From assembly GCA_000507305.1 (NCBI GenBank), contig DF239250.1, positions 164,001 through 228,000 of the forward strand: 64,000 bases of DNA. Direction: 5' to 3'. The stretch comes from Breviolum minutum Mf 1.05b.01 (Eukaryota; Sar; Dinophyceae; Suessiales; Symbiodiniaceae). How positions within the stretch are numbered: position 1 is the stretch's first letter; every line of letters begins with the position of its first letter. The position numbers were made by a program, and so were the translations under genes. The notes under the pieces are model-generated. The model made no database searches. It was not told where the DNA came from and saw nothing but the letters and a program-made list of their open reading frames with translations. Of this stretch, positions 22,610 through 33,406 are shown in pieces.

Positions 22610-23180
22610 CCGCAATATAAACCCGCCATGAATATGAGAGCCTGAAGTTCTTTCAAATGTTTTCTCTTGGCTGGAGCACATCTGCTGTTATGTATATGTA
22701 TAAATATCCTACACTTTTATGTATATAATAAATACAAATACATATTCTAGACATATCTACAGTACAAAGCATTTGCTTGCAAAGAAACAAGCAAAAGGCT
22801 AACAGCTGGAGATTCAATCCAAAAAACATGGCTAGACTTCATCATACAAGGAAGGGCAAGAGGAAGCCGACAACTTTGCCAAAACAGGTACGTTAAGAAG
22901 GTGTAGAAATCAAAATGAACTACTCCCGTTGATTGGTTACATTATCTTATTTGATGCTAATGTTAACCCACGATGAATATCAATCCCTCTCTCTTGGACT
23001 TGGATAGTGTATACCCCCCAAAAAAAAGTGTGAGACATTGTCACTGGTCCTCCCCCGCAAACCATAATTAAAGAGCAGGGAAATTTTCTGAATCCTGGCC
23101 TAAGACGACTACATCAACTGCTGGGATGTTTCGAATCAACTTGGAAGTCTGAGAAGTGGTTTTTTGAATCATGACTAGGG
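22610..23180. other. No supported gene
   Basis: AT-rich, with a (TA/TG) run near 22690-22740; I see no splice-bounded frame. Confidence 0.35.
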
Positions 23181-23184
23181 TGTC

Positions 23185-23297
23185 CCTGGAAGTGATCGTA
23201 ACGATCGTTAGTAAGGTGGTTTAAAATCTATGTAGGGGACTTGCAGCGTATATAGGTGTTATAATCCATGTACTATGTACCATGGAGATCCCAGTAT
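23185..23297. mobile_element. Family G element
   Basis: CTAGGGTGTCCCTGGAAG and CATGGAGATCCCAGTA ends; GTAACGATCGTTAGTAAGG core. Confidence 0.85.
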
Positions 23298-24128
23298 AGA
23301 AAGTTGGGTTCACTGTACTTAAAATTCCATGGTGTACATTAGAGTCATTAGAGCTTATATAACCTGGTGATCATATTCAATGATCCGAACTTTCAACTGT
23401 AGAGTCAGTGAGTAGGTTGGCTTTGTTTTTATGGTGAGCAACTTTTAATTTATCTTCACTTTCTCATCTGTATCTCATCTGTAGTCTGAGGTACAAGTGA
23501 CTTTTAGTGACTTAACCTTTATGAAAACAAAATACCGAAGCTTCACATTACAAAGAAACATGAAATCTGAAACACAATTTGGAAAGCTGACAGTCATGCT
23601 TTCAGGTTTCATGGTATTTAGATGTTCTGAAATTGGGTTTTCCCACTCCAAACAAACTAACAGCTGGCACCTCAAACACTAGGCCTTGTCATTTTTTAAT
23701 GTTTGGGCCTTCAGGTGCTTTTTTGTTACATGTTGGTGACCTAACCTGACTCATATTTCACGTCTATACCGTGACCTATACCCTGCTTGCTTTGGGGTTT
23801 AAACGTTTGCGAAAAAAAACATATGAAAACACCGATGATGTTTTGACGACTTGAAAACTTCAGAAAACTCGAAACCAGGGAGTTTTGGAAAATTGGGACA
23901 AGGGTCACTAGATTTTTGGGAGAACCTCAATCGATGCACTGTGAATTTTTGGGAAATCCCCTCAAAAATTACCAGCAGCATTTGCATCAAGTTGCATTTT
24001 GCCCCAAAAAATGGGTCCTGAATTTTCATGATGTTTCTATGGTGCTGGAGCCTCTTTCAAGCTATATCTCGGGGTCCAAAAAAGGGAAGTGCCAAGAAGG
24101 TCAGGATCTATATGGACCCATGATATCA

Positions 24129-25079
24129 TTATAATATAGAGGGTATAACCCAGACCCCATATACCCCACACAGCCAGGTGGTTTTTGTTGACTCAACTCG
24201 CTGCCTCCTGGCGGAGATCTTGCTTGTGACGAGGGCTCCAAAGTGACTGTTTTCATTCAACGCTTCAACCGTCAGCGGTTTTTCCAGGGCACCTGGCGGA
24301 GAAAAAAAACACGAAATGCCTGTGCTGGTACTATACGTTATAGAATACATGTATACATGCTATATAAATATTCTAAATAACATACATCGTATACATAAAA
24401 ATATATTCTATAAGAAAATACACATATAATGATATAAATTATATTTCTCAAAATATATCAACCCTGCAAACGTGTGAAACTTGTGCCCCTTACACACTAA
24501 AAAAACATCTAAAAACAATGAACCAGGGGGCTGAAATTTCACGCCATCTGAGGATCTAGGTATAGAATATACATGCTCCTTACTTACAAAGCAGTACGTG
24601 TTTGGGTGTATCGCAATCACGTGATACCAAAAGTAAAGATTCATACGCCGAAAGTATACTAGGGTGTCCATGGAAGTTAGTAACTAGTTTGTAAGTTGCT
24701 TTATGACCCATTTACGGGAGTTACAAGCTACTTATATAGGGGTTATAATCCATTTACTAAGTACGATGGACATCCCAGTACATACTTGATTCCAAAATTA
24801 AGCCATTTGGAATAGGGAAAGACCACAGCTTGTGGAACTCGTTCGTTGTCTCTGTGACCAAGAAGGAACTGACTACGATTGGCTGAGAAGAGGTAGACTG
24901 ACATGATCGCGGCTGGACCTTTGTAGACACCTCGTTTTTCCTTCATCCGCGTCTTTCGGAACAATGCCCTCACAACCGCTGAAAACGAGTCATGCGAGCA
25001 TCCCGCATGTAAGCCACAGTTTCTCAGCATGGCAACCATGAGGAATGGCATGAATGGCCAAGGCCGTAGGTCGTGGAAC
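24129..25079 (-). CDS. Four-exon gene, product unknown
   Basis: Minus strand exons are 25079-25037, 24978-24786, 24658-24588 and 24292-24129 (stop TAA). Phases 1, 2 and 1 match at every junction. Acceptors are GGAAG, GTTTTCAG, CACCCTAG and CTCCGCCAG; donors are GTTGCC, GTATGT and GTAAGT. Exon 2 is basic (RKTRMKEKRGVYKGPAAIMS) and continues VYLFSANRSQFLLGHRDNER. The YLFSANR stretch faintly resembles an HMG-box helix, but I would not assign it. The intron 24785-24659 is exactly a family G element. The first exon is the least certain. Confidence 0.7.
24659..24785. mobile_element. Family G element forming a whole intron
   Basis: Plus-strand ends CTAGGGTGTCCATGG and CCATCGTACTTAG/ATGGACATCCCAGTA are inverted repeats. 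On the minus strand the element plus five flanking bases is a GT...AG intron of 127 nt. Confidence 0.85.
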
Positions 25080-25927
25080 CTTCCGACGCCAAGGCCACCA
25101 ACGGTTGGACATTTAGGTCAAAGCAGCTCAGAAAAAAACATGTGCAGGCGGGTTTGTTCACTAGACGTCATGATTATTTCAATTTATCCAACGTATTTGC
25201 GCGCTAGAAGTATCTGCGTCAATTGGACCAAAAGCATCGGCCGTAGATTGTGACAGCACCAGCAAACGCACTAGAACAGGCAGTTAGCGCGTCCTTCCAC
25301 AGGGTGGCTATTGTGCTTGAAGCGGGCGGAGATCACATATAATTACATGTCACACGTGGACCTAACCTGACAGGCCTACGTCCATCAGACAAGTCGTTAG
25401 GTGCTCCTGTCAGTAGCGGCAATCAAGGCTGAGGGACGGAGCTGTTGCCTAGCGGAGAATTGCAATTTTGAGGTGTCCTTTGCTAGAAAAAGAAAAGTAT
25501 AGTAGTTACCATGGTCTAACCAGCAATGCACCCTTCGATTTTCAGCTTTAGATGTTTAAATGTAGAGTTACAGTTCCCTCAGTTCCCATACTTTCCAGTC
25601 CAAACAAAACCCTCCGTTCCTGGGAGGTTGGAAGGAAAAGTAGGAGCAAAACTTGGATTTTTCAGGAGCAAAACTTGGATCCATATCGCTCACCGACTCA
25701 TGTATCTGGCCAAAGTGTTACATGGGTGTTTCCAAAAATAGGGGTACCCCAAAATGGATGGTTTATAATGGAAAACCCTACTTTTTAATGGATGATTTGG
25801 GGGGAAAACCCACCATTTTCAGAAACACTCATAGGACTCATATGAAACTACAGTATCTGCTTCAAAAGGCGGATAAGGTCCGCAGGGTCGCCTGCAGGCA
25901 TAGTTCTTGCAATTTCCGTCTCCCGCA

Positions 25928-26013
25928 GAGCTGGTTGAAACTCCCTAGCTGGTCAAATTGGATCATTTCCCAAGGTAGGGGTGAATATAAAAAGCATTTG
26001 AAACCACCACGCA
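25928..26013. mobile_element. Family A element (shortened)
   Basis: Core GGTCAAATTGGATCATTTCC and right arm TTTGAAACCACCACGC. Confidence 0.7.
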
Positions 26014-26130
26014 ATAATTATTTTATGCTGTTTTTGCGCTGTTTTCCCAAGGAATCTGTACGGATTCATCGGATACCAGGTCGATCGCATTGATGACACC
26101 TCTTGTTTGTCATTTTTTGCTGGGGATAGG

Positions 26131-26131
26131 G

Positions 26132-26222
<91 letters not shown>

Positions 26223-26262
26223 AACAACAACAACAACAACAACTTGTCAACAACAACAAAAA
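26131..26262. repeat. Compound (AAC)n/(GAC AAC)n microsatellite
   Basis: About 12 AAC units, then a block alternating GAC and AAC, then AAC again, about 130 bp in total. It would translate as poly-Q, poly-T or poly-N on plus. Confidence 0.95.
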
Positions 26263-26663
26263 AACAAGGAGTCCCCACACATTGTACCAACTCTACCAGT
26301 GATTTATCAGAAACTCATCTAACTGACCATATTTGATCTCAGTTCTGAACCAAAAAGATGCATGAAAATGCCATCCTGGGACTTCGGATTTTGATTTGTT
26401 GGCACTAGAAAAAATATCCTTCAAGCCAACTTAAGAGCGAACACTGGTTGGAAATGACTATAGGATGTCGACATACCAGGGGTTCATTCTATGACATTGT
26501 CACTTGAGTGATAAAAGGGGATCGACAATTTAGTATCTGACCATCCTCGATGGTAGTGACAAATTGAGTAATGAATGTGTCTCAAAATTGGAGGCAAAAA
26601 GTATGAATCTCTTCGTTTTCGTACGGTTTCCTACTTCCATCACCAATTTCCAATAAGAACTTA

Positions 26664-26778
26664 CACCCCCGAAGTTTAACATAGCCCCTGAACAATGGTG
26701 GTTGGAAGACTACTTTCCTATTTGGGAGCCCTGTAACTTTTCAGGGGTAAAGTCGCTGTTAAACTTTGGGAGGGTGTA
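26664..26778. mobile_element. Family B variant (GAAGTTTAACATAG type)
   Basis: ACACCCCCGAAGTTTAACA and TGTTAAACTTTGGGAGGGTGT arms. Confidence 0.85.
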
Positions 26779-27099
26779 ATTTCAAGGGGAACAAAACTCA
26801 AAAGTCCAATCTGTTGGGCACTGGGTTGGTTGATCTACCATTCAAAAACACCTCGGTTTCAGGCCGGCCGCACCCATGGGTCCACACCAATCCAACCATC
26901 CAACCATCAAACCGCAGTCGATCCCGACCTCCATTTCTTACGGGTGAACGAGAACGATCCTGGAAGTTGGGTGAAGGCGGGGGGTGGGGAGCCAACAACA
27001 AAAAATGACCCTTTTCGATGATGATTAGTGCTTCGAAGTTGGATGGAAAGAATTTTCAACAAAAATCCCCACCTGGGATGGTTTCTTTGAAAATGTCGT

Positions 27100-27180
27100 A
27101 AACAATTCCGATACCATCCATATATGATAATTTTACCTACGTTTGGTTGATTTCTATGGTAATATGTAGGTACGTAGGAA
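27100..27180. mobile_element. Family F element
   Basis: ATACCATCCATATATGATAAT and the CCTACGTTTGG / TATGTAGGTA core; right arm lost. Confidence 0.6.
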
Positions 27181-27304
27181 AATCACCGGCACCGCAACTG
27201 GTGCAACCGGCCATTCCAAATGGCTCCCGGCTCCCAGCTACATGGACCTAACAATCAATGCACTTGCAGTAAGCATTCCTGAATTTGGTGGGAACTTTTT
27301 TGGG

Positions 27305-27408
27305 TGTACCCTCTCCCATAGCATCCATGTATGGTATATCTACCTACATTTGGTTGATTTGTATGGTAAATGTAGGTAAATATACCATACATGGATCCTA
27401 TGGGTCTG
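27305..27408. mobile_element. Family F element
   Basis: CCCATAGCATCCATGTATGG and CCATACATGGATCCTATGGG arms, nearly perfect. Confidence 0.95.
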
Positions 27409-27411
27409 GTA

Positions 27412-27514
27412 AACTAACATGGCAATGGGTCCCAATCCCCATTAGCAATAGGGAATTTCCCGTACATCTTCAGAAGGTCCATTTTCTATTGCCATGTTAG
27501 ATTACCAGAGGGTA
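27412..27514. mobile_element. Family B2 element
   Basis: CTGGTAAACTAACATGGCAAT and ATTGCCATGTTAGATTACCAG arms, immediately after a family F copy. Confidence 0.85.
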
Positions 27515-27902
27515 AACAATATCCCACCTAGCTTTCTAGGTGATACGATATCAAGTACAAATAGTGATGGACATTGATTCTCACATTCGGAAAGGTTGCA
27601 AATTGAACCTAACCTCACAAAACTGGAAGCATCGTCGTCTTTGGAGAGAATTAACAAAAACCATGTGTGAAGGACTTTTGGTTATAGCCGTCTTCGCCAC
27701 TATGTTCTCATGTTTCATTCTAACCAAATACAACTGGCGATAGGAACAAAGTAATGTTTGGGGCCAACCTAGTTGCAAAATAGCTATCAGCTGCATATGA
27801 CCACCGTTTACAAAAGGTTCGGGTCCCTGAAATACATCAATACAGTGACAAATAAATGTAATATACAACTGTATATTTCGAAGATAAACAAAATATGTGC
27901 TT

Positions 27903-28039
27903 TCATTTGAACATATCCATGCTGGAAGGATCTTTTACGATGCTAAAAATTTGATCTGTGATTTCTAGAAAGGCACCCACGAAATCACGAAGCTCTCCTT
28001 TGCCTCCACCATGACGACCGCAACGGGTGCTGTCAAAAA
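27903..28039 (-). CDS. C-terminal exon, product unknown
   Basis: The minus strand has acceptor CAACACCTCCAG, then two bases and 45 codons including stop TGA. It starts FDSTRCGRHGGGKGELRDF and ends DPSSMDMFK. Composition is ordinary and the exact codon count fits the acceptor. No domain is recognised. Confidence 0.5.
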
Positions 28040-28126
28040 CTGGAGGTGTTGAATCGTTTTGAAAGGAAATCTTGGTGAAGGTGAAGATGAAACAAATGAC
28101 AATGATAGCTACCATCCCATTACCAT

Positions 28127-28250
28127 CCCTGAAAACTAACAGCGAGTTTACCGTACCCCCGAAAAAACAGTTGGTTGGAAGATTATATCATTTCTTTTTG
28201 GGAGATGCCTATTTTTCAAGGGCTAGGGTATGTTTGTTTCAGGGAGTATG
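28127..28250. mobile_element. Family B-related element
   Basis: TCCCTGAAAACTAACAGCG and GGGTATGTTTGTTTCAGGGA arms. Confidence 0.75.
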
Positions 28251-28298
28251 ATTACAAATGCATACCTTTTGTTGCGTGTTTTGTGTTTCTCTTCAAAG

Positions 28299-28692
28299 CT
28301 TGGGCTGTTTTTCGAGATGAGGAAGCTGCAGCTGTGCATGAGAATCTTGCAGTCCGACCAACCTTCAGAGGAACTCATGTTGCGAGATACCATGGAAATC
28401 ATGGAAAACATTTTGCTGGGATTTGTAAAGCTCTATACTCATAGGATCCATGGGACATATATGAGTGTCGGACGAAAGTTACAGTTCCCCAAAAGGACAT
28501 CATCAAGTTGGGGCGTCCCCTATCGGTTATCAGTGTTTGGTTATCCTTCATGCTTGTGTATATTCGGAAATAGCTAGGTCCTCAGCAATTGACCTGGAAA
28601 TACCGTTTTTTGCGCAAATGGTTGCGTCGAACAATCATTCTGATGTGGAAGAGGAGGACGAAGCAGAGGAGCTGTTTGCGTCATCATCTTGA
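28299..28692 (+). CDS. Two-exon gene end with acidic C-terminus, product unknown
   Basis: Plus strand exon 28299-28462 follows acceptor CTCTTCAAAG and encodes a helical stretch (EMRKLQLCMRILQSDQPSEE, then LMLRDTMEIMENILLGF). The intron 28463-28577 starts GAGTGTC and ends AGCTAG, overlapping a family Q element. Exon 28578-28692 continues in phase 2 and ends NNHSDVEEEDEAEELFASSS then TGA. An alternative GT donor at 28425 would break the frame with the second exon. Hydrophobic and charged residues alternate as in a helical bundle, but no family is recognised. Confidence 0.65.
28463..28577. mobile_element. Family Q element (truncated) forming an intron
   Basis: Starts GAGTGTCGGAC like the Q terminus and contains CCCCTATCGGTTATCAGTGTTTGG, also present at 29300-29322. 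The right terminal repeat is missing. Confidence 0.6.
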
Positions 28693-28714
28693 TTGTATGT
28701 GGCGATCTTGTTAG

Positions 28715-29404
28715 CTAGCATCCGTTGCCTGTGTTGGGCTCTTCTCCTCCGCCTATCCAATTGTGATCAATTGTGCTTGCTTTTTTGGAAGCATTTGGTA
28801 GTTGAATGTCTGCATCGTCGGCTTGCAGCTTGCATTTTCGATCTGAGCCTCGGGATACCACATTGTTCCTCCTTACTGGTTTTGCTGCATTTGCCCATGA
28901 GCTTGATAGCGGAAAAAGAAAAGGTGAGACAGTAAGACATACTACGTGGATAAAATGCATTGAAAGCGAAACAAGACATACATACACCTGATCCATTTGA
29001 TGCTGGCAGAAAAAAGGTTGCAGATATGGGTTTTCATGATGCAATCCAAAGCTGTTGTGGCCACTGGGCTTTCCAAGCAGATTTGTCATGGCTTTTGGAT
29101 ATCGGTTGGTATCGGTTGGGGTATCGGTGGGTGATACCGCGAATATGATCGAATATGTCAAAAATTGTAATGTCGGGATCAACTGAAGACACGCCAATTG
29201 GTTGCAGGATTGCAAACTCACAATTCTAAGACCGACTGGTTTTGCACAAGAAACCCGTACACTGAGGATATAAGGGTATCGGTTTTTGGGACGTCCCCTA
29301 TCGGTTATCAGTGTTTGGTGCATGGTTCCCCTACATGAAGTCCAGCGGAATCTAATCTGTGTATTCGGAACTTTTGTCCGGTACTCATATATATTTGCCC
29401 GCAT
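28715..29404 (-). CDS. Longest non-repetitive open frame (229 codons), status uncertain
   Basis: The minus strand is stop-free from 29404 to 28715. The last 60 residues look protein-like (RRNNVVSRGSDRKCKLQADD then IQLPNASKKAST), with an acceptor-like CCGCTATCAAG upstream. The first part crosses a Q-like repeat and family F sequence, which argues against a single exon. A second minus frame over 28767-28900 is also open. I treat only 28715-28890 as plausibly coding. Confidence 0.3.
   Translation of the reverse strand: MRANIYEYRTKVPNTQIRFRWTSCRGTMHQTLITDRGRPKNRYPYILSVRVSCAKPVGLRIVSLQSCNQLACLQLIPTLQFLTYSIIFAVSPTDTPTDTNRYPKAMTNLLGKPSGHNSFGLHHENPYLQPFFCQHQMDQVYVCLVSLSMHFIHVVCLTVSPFLFPLSSSWANAAKPVRRNNVVSRGSDRKCKLQADDADIQLPNASKKASTIDHNWIGGGEEPNTGNGC
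29260..29393. mobile_element. Family Q right half
   Basis: GTCCCCTATCGGTTATCAGTG then GTGTATTCGGAACTTTTGTCCGG and the terminal ACTCATATATA. Confidence 0.65.
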
Positions 29405-29470
29405 TTGGCTGGTTTGTATGGCAATGTTGAGTTATTGTAGGGAAATATAGCATACATGAGCCCTATGGGA
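29395..29470. mobile_element. Family F element, degraded
   Basis: GCATTTGGCTGGTTTGTATGG and GCATACATGAGCCCTATGGG. Confidence 0.55.
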
Positions 29471-29705
29471 TAGAAACTGGGATTAAATGTTCCATATCGA
29501 CTGGTGGGGCATTTCTTCCATCAAATTGTGCCCTCCAAAATTTTTGGAGCACCATCTGGCGATTTTTGTTTTTTGGGATGTTGAGACAATCTGTTTTGTC
29601 AAAATGTGAGAAGAGATGATGCTCTTAAAACAGGTGAAGCGTTATGAAACATTTTGTTGGATCGACACCATGTCTAACAAAAATGTTGGCGTTAAATATA
29701 GATAC

Positions 29706-29812
29706 ACTCCCTAAAACTAACATGGCACCTGAAAAATTGTGGTGGGGAGACTACTTTCCTCTTGGTAGGGCCGCCTATGTCTTACGGGCTGCGTCAGTTT
29801 CCGGGAGCGTAT
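29706..29812. mobile_element. Family B element
   Basis: ACTCCCTAAAACTAACATGG and GCGTCAGTTTCCGGGAGCGT arms. Confidence 0.75.
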
Positions 29813-30388
29813 AAATTCCCTGAAACTTCCAGAAACACATCTGCCATCAAACCTCTCTTGAAGGGAAAAGTTGTCAAACCACCTGGTGTGGATCTGGGTG
29901 AACTCATGATGTATCGAATGCAGACAATTACTGGACAAAGCACCCACAAGTACTGTTGATAATTCAGAACTCCGGTGAACCACTTAGGATATATCTAAAT
30001 GTAAAACCGTTTAAATAAATAATTGCGTATGTTTTTTTGAAAACATATCCTAAATTGCTGTAGGATTTCTTCCATTATCACCTTCCAACACCTTTTAAAC
30101 AAACAGGGTGTGGGTGCTATTTAGATATTTCCTAGACACAGCGTTTTTAAGGACCGTTTCATCCCTTAGAGTTGCTGCAGTTGGATGAGGTAGTGGGACC
30201 CCCGGGACCACAAGCGGGACGAATGCAATTCCCAGACTCCTACAAATTCGGGATAGTATTGGATTTTTGGTCCCACTATTGGGAGTCCCTGGAATTCCCT
30301 TGACTCATGGTGATTTCTTTGATCCCATGGTAGCTAAGAGATGCCAAACATCCATGCAAAAACGAAGGAATATCAATCCAAGTATCTG

Positions 30389-30415
30389 AGTGTGTGTGTG
30401 TGTGTGTGCGTGTGC
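30389..30415. repeat. (GT)n microsatellite
   Basis: GAGTGTGTGTGTGTGTGTGCGTGTGCG tract. Confidence 0.9.
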
Positions 30416-31400
30416 GCATGTTTTCTTCGCACAAAAAATGTTTGAAACCTCCATTTAGCATGTTCTTCAACAACCAAGAACCACAAGTAGGTAGTTGTTT
30501 TCCCTCAATTCAAAAAACCATTTCCCGCAAAGCGGTCAATACCAACGCGAAACCACGATTGAATCATAGTAATGAAACAACCATACCTACGCACCATTTT
30601 TTGGAGACACGTGAAATCTGACTAACCTTACAGGAGTTGGCCCATGGCGAAGATTACCCCGAAGGTGTGCCCCAAATCTACAGTACTTCCTTCTTTTCTG
30701 TGCTGTTTTCTTTTTTTGTGTCCAGTTTTCTTGTTGGTGGCTTTCATTCCCTCCAAATACAGAAACAAACACATGTCCCACCAAAAAAAACAGTGGGGTT
30801 CAAGTTCCGAATTGTGTTTTGAAGACACACCGACATGGGTTGAACAAATCCCAAAACAAAACAGCAGATTCACCCTTTGTTTTCACTCGATTCTGTTGGA
30901 GCAGTGGGTTTGTTTCTTTCATTTCAAAAGCAATGCCATGCAACTGCGGTGCAACCTGCAAGTCATAGCCTTGCAGCAGCAATTCACCCGTCGGGAAAAC
31001 ATTGAGAACTGCAGCTGAGCACAAAATCTTTCACATATTATAGCTGGAAAAAAAACACCTTCCAATGGACTCCATTTGCTTGGTTTTTAAATATATAAGC
31101 ATGTCAGCTTACCAGTGTACCAGCATCTTGGATATATAGGATGCTGTTTGAACTCTAATTTGGATAGTGTATTACTGTATATCAGCACCCCAAACATCAT
31201 CCAAATATATATATATATAGTATATATACTGTAAAAATATAATCATGTTCCCCTGAAGGGTCTCAATTCTGTGAGTATCCCTTAGATTTGACTTGGCACC
31301 CCGACCCGACTGCCCGAAGGTGCTGGTAACAAAATATTGAATCCATTCTTTCATTTTTGTCTATAGGATCTATAGGACTAAAATAACCACCTAGACAACT

Positions 31401-31481
31401 TCTAGGTGGTGGTGTCAACCCACCTGAAAAAAATTAGCCAAGTAGCGATGAAAATAAAAAATCTTTGAAACCACCACCTAG
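31401..31481. mobile_element. Family A element flanked by about 34-bp direct repeats
   Basis: Arms TCTAGGTGGTGGTGTCAACC and TTTGAAACCACCACCTAG. Both sides carry TGTCTATAGG...ACTAAAATAACCACCTA. Confidence 0.8.
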
Positions 31482-31530
31482 TTTCATGTTTGTCTATAGG
31501 ACTAAAATAACCACCTAAACCACTTTGTAC

Positions 31531-32466
31531 CTAAACATTGACTTTTCTTTCAGGACCAATCAGCCAACTGGGACACCAACAAAAAATCTCCAGATTTTTT
31601 TCTCCGAAAACTCTCCATCTTTGTTGTTTGTTGGGGAAAAACCATCTTTCCAATACTGTTTTCATGGTTCAGAAATCCGGCGAGAAAACCACCTGGGATG
31701 TATAAGACCCTGTACCCCCCTGAAGTTTAACATAGCCCCTGAAAAGTTGCCTTCCAATAGGAAAGTAGTCTTCCAACCGCCATTTTTCAAGGGCTATGTT
31801 AAACTTCGGGGGTGTAAATAATGGGATAAACTACCGTTCCCTTAACTGGTTAGCCGGATGTCTTCCATGGGATCCTACAAGGTGGGCGGCAGGCCCTGCG
31901 GTGTGCCCCTGCCAGTCATAAGCGGAGTTATTTCAACCGCTACAAATGGCCTTACAAAGGGGTAACTGGGGTAACTGGTTTATAAACCTACTTGTATGGT
32001 ATAGGGGTTATAACTCCACCTTATAACGGGTAGGGGCCCACCGTGTATATTTCTTAAGTCTTTCAAGGAATTCCAAAGATCAACATGCAACTGGATGATA
32101 CTTGGTTGCTCACTGCACAGTGTCAACGATCCGACGCTTTTTCCTCGCCGCATTTTCTTTCCAGGACTTGCTCTCCTGAGTTTACCCACCAAGTTTTTCT
32201 GTGACATGGAGACGTTCTGTGATTGAAATCTTAAACACAACAAAATCATCTTGCTGTACTGCATACACTCGCAAAATTGAAACTTGAATGGTATATTGAT
32301 CTACATTTATCATCAAAATCAACTAAATGTAGGTGAATATACCAATTCCATTGATCCTCAGGAAAAACTGATCTGTCACCAATATAACTTTGTGATTTCA
32401 AAATAGGCTGAAAAGGAAACTCACTCATCAACAAATGTTTCATCTCCTCTCCTTTTTTGTAAGGGC
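31531..32466 (-). CDS. Three-exon gene end, basic product of unknown family
   Basis: Minus strand exons are 32466-32360, 32282-32042 and 31655-31531 (stop TAG). They give about 157 codons with phases 0 and 1 preserved. Acceptors are GGTTTTAG, CATTCAAG and AAACAG; the donors are GAGGAT (GA) and GTGGGC (GT). Exon 2 has a basic patch (GKLRRASPGKKMRRGKSVG). Exon 3 is aromatic-rich (LERWFFPNKQQRWRVFGEKN). The first intron is a family F element. The second is family C followed by an E element that holds a B element. The left end is open and further upstream exons are expected. No known domain was recognised. Confidence 0.78.
31655..31870. mobile_element. Family E element with a nested family B copy, within an intron
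   Basis: E arms TACTGTTTTCATGGTTCAGA and GCCGGATGTCTTCCATGG surround a B copy at 31715-31818. Confidence 0.75.
31715..31818. mobile_element. Family B variant nested in family E
   Basis: CCCCTGAAGTTTAACATAGCC and GGCTATGTTAAACTTCGGGGG arms. Confidence 0.9.
31880..32042. mobile_element. Family C element at the 5' end of an intron
   Basis: CTACAAGGTGGGC and GGGGCCCACCGTGTA ends; cores GTAACTGGTTTATAAACC and GGTTATAACTCCACC. Its terminal GTGGGC supplies the minus-strand donor. Confidence 0.8.
32285..32359. mobile_element. Family F element forming an intron
   Basis: GAATGGTATATTGATCTACAT and ATATACCAATTCCATTGATCC arms. The minus-strand intron 32359-32283 begins GAGGATC and ends TTCAAG. Confidence 0.75.
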
Positions 32467-33067
32467 CTAAAACCATCGGACCAGAAACTCAAAATCAACT
32501 CTCACGTGGTGACATGGGGCTGTGGATGGGCCCAGGATCAATAACAGGCTGGTGAAAACCTCAGCACTGAGAATGGGTTTTAGTGGGGCTATACTACTTC
32601 CACTTACTAAGCAGCTACTCAATTCTGGGCATATCCCAACAAATAGTGTTACAGTATCGAAGCTTCTTTTTTGTATATTCCGGCAATTTTATTCACAAAG
32701 TTCCAGGGCATGTCCCAGCATTTTTTTTGGGGAGGAGGGGGGGGTGGTCCTTACTTTTGAAAAAAAACATTCTCCTACCCAGGATGAGGAATCTGCAAAT
32801 TACCGCAAGGAGATATTCACCATTTTGTTACAGGGAAATAGCTAGTTATAGAAAAAACCAGCTGCAGTGAAAAAAACCGGGCTTTTGACAATGATATGTT
32901 TGTTTTTCAACAATTGTGTCGGTGACCATATTTTCATAAAAACTCTGTACCAGGTGAGTCAAAGTGACCTTTTCACCTCTCTGGAAAAAACCTCGCGAAA
33001 GTGAGGTTTTGGTGTGTTGAGGAAGGCATTCTTTACCGCCAACATTCCGTGCTGGTTGTTTACTGAC

Positions 33068-33172
33068 CCTAGGGATCCAATCACCTTGTCAGATGATGAT
33101 TGGGGTGTATAATCATCTCCTCAGGAAGGTATTTTCATTCTCAGAAGGTGATTGGATCCCTAGGGTGAGGGG
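33068..33172. mobile_element. Family M element
   Basis: ACCCTAGGGATCCAATCACC and GGTGATTGGATCCCTAGGGT arms, perfect over 20 bp. Confidence 0.95.
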
Positions 33173-33406
33173 ATCCTTACAATTTATGAAACACTAGGTA
33201 GCATTTCATCCCCACACCATCCCCGACAAACTGATGGACCATGGAAAAGGTGGACTCCTTGAATTCAAAATGTGGCCATTTTTGGTATCTATGTTAGATT
33301 TCTGGGGTGTGTATATAATTGCCCTAAACAACCACATAATCAGGGGCCCGTTTTTGCTCAACTCGATTTTTTCGTTAAGACTTGGTCAGAGTTGGTGAAG
33401 TTCATA

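Noticed and set aside
24870-24915. HMG-box in the 24-25 kb gene
   Set aside because: Only a YLFSANR-like patch is reminiscent; the rest of the box is not there.
24780-25740. A 320-codon plus-strand gene with all stops read as sense
   Set aside because: Tryptophan and histidine are too frequent for a typical protein, stop codons are not depleted, and the minus strand has phase-matched exons with canonical splice sites in the same interval.
26066-26322. Poly-Q, poly-T and poly-L/S frames at 26.1 kb
   Set aside because: Translations of the AAC/GAC microsatellite with no coding context on either side.
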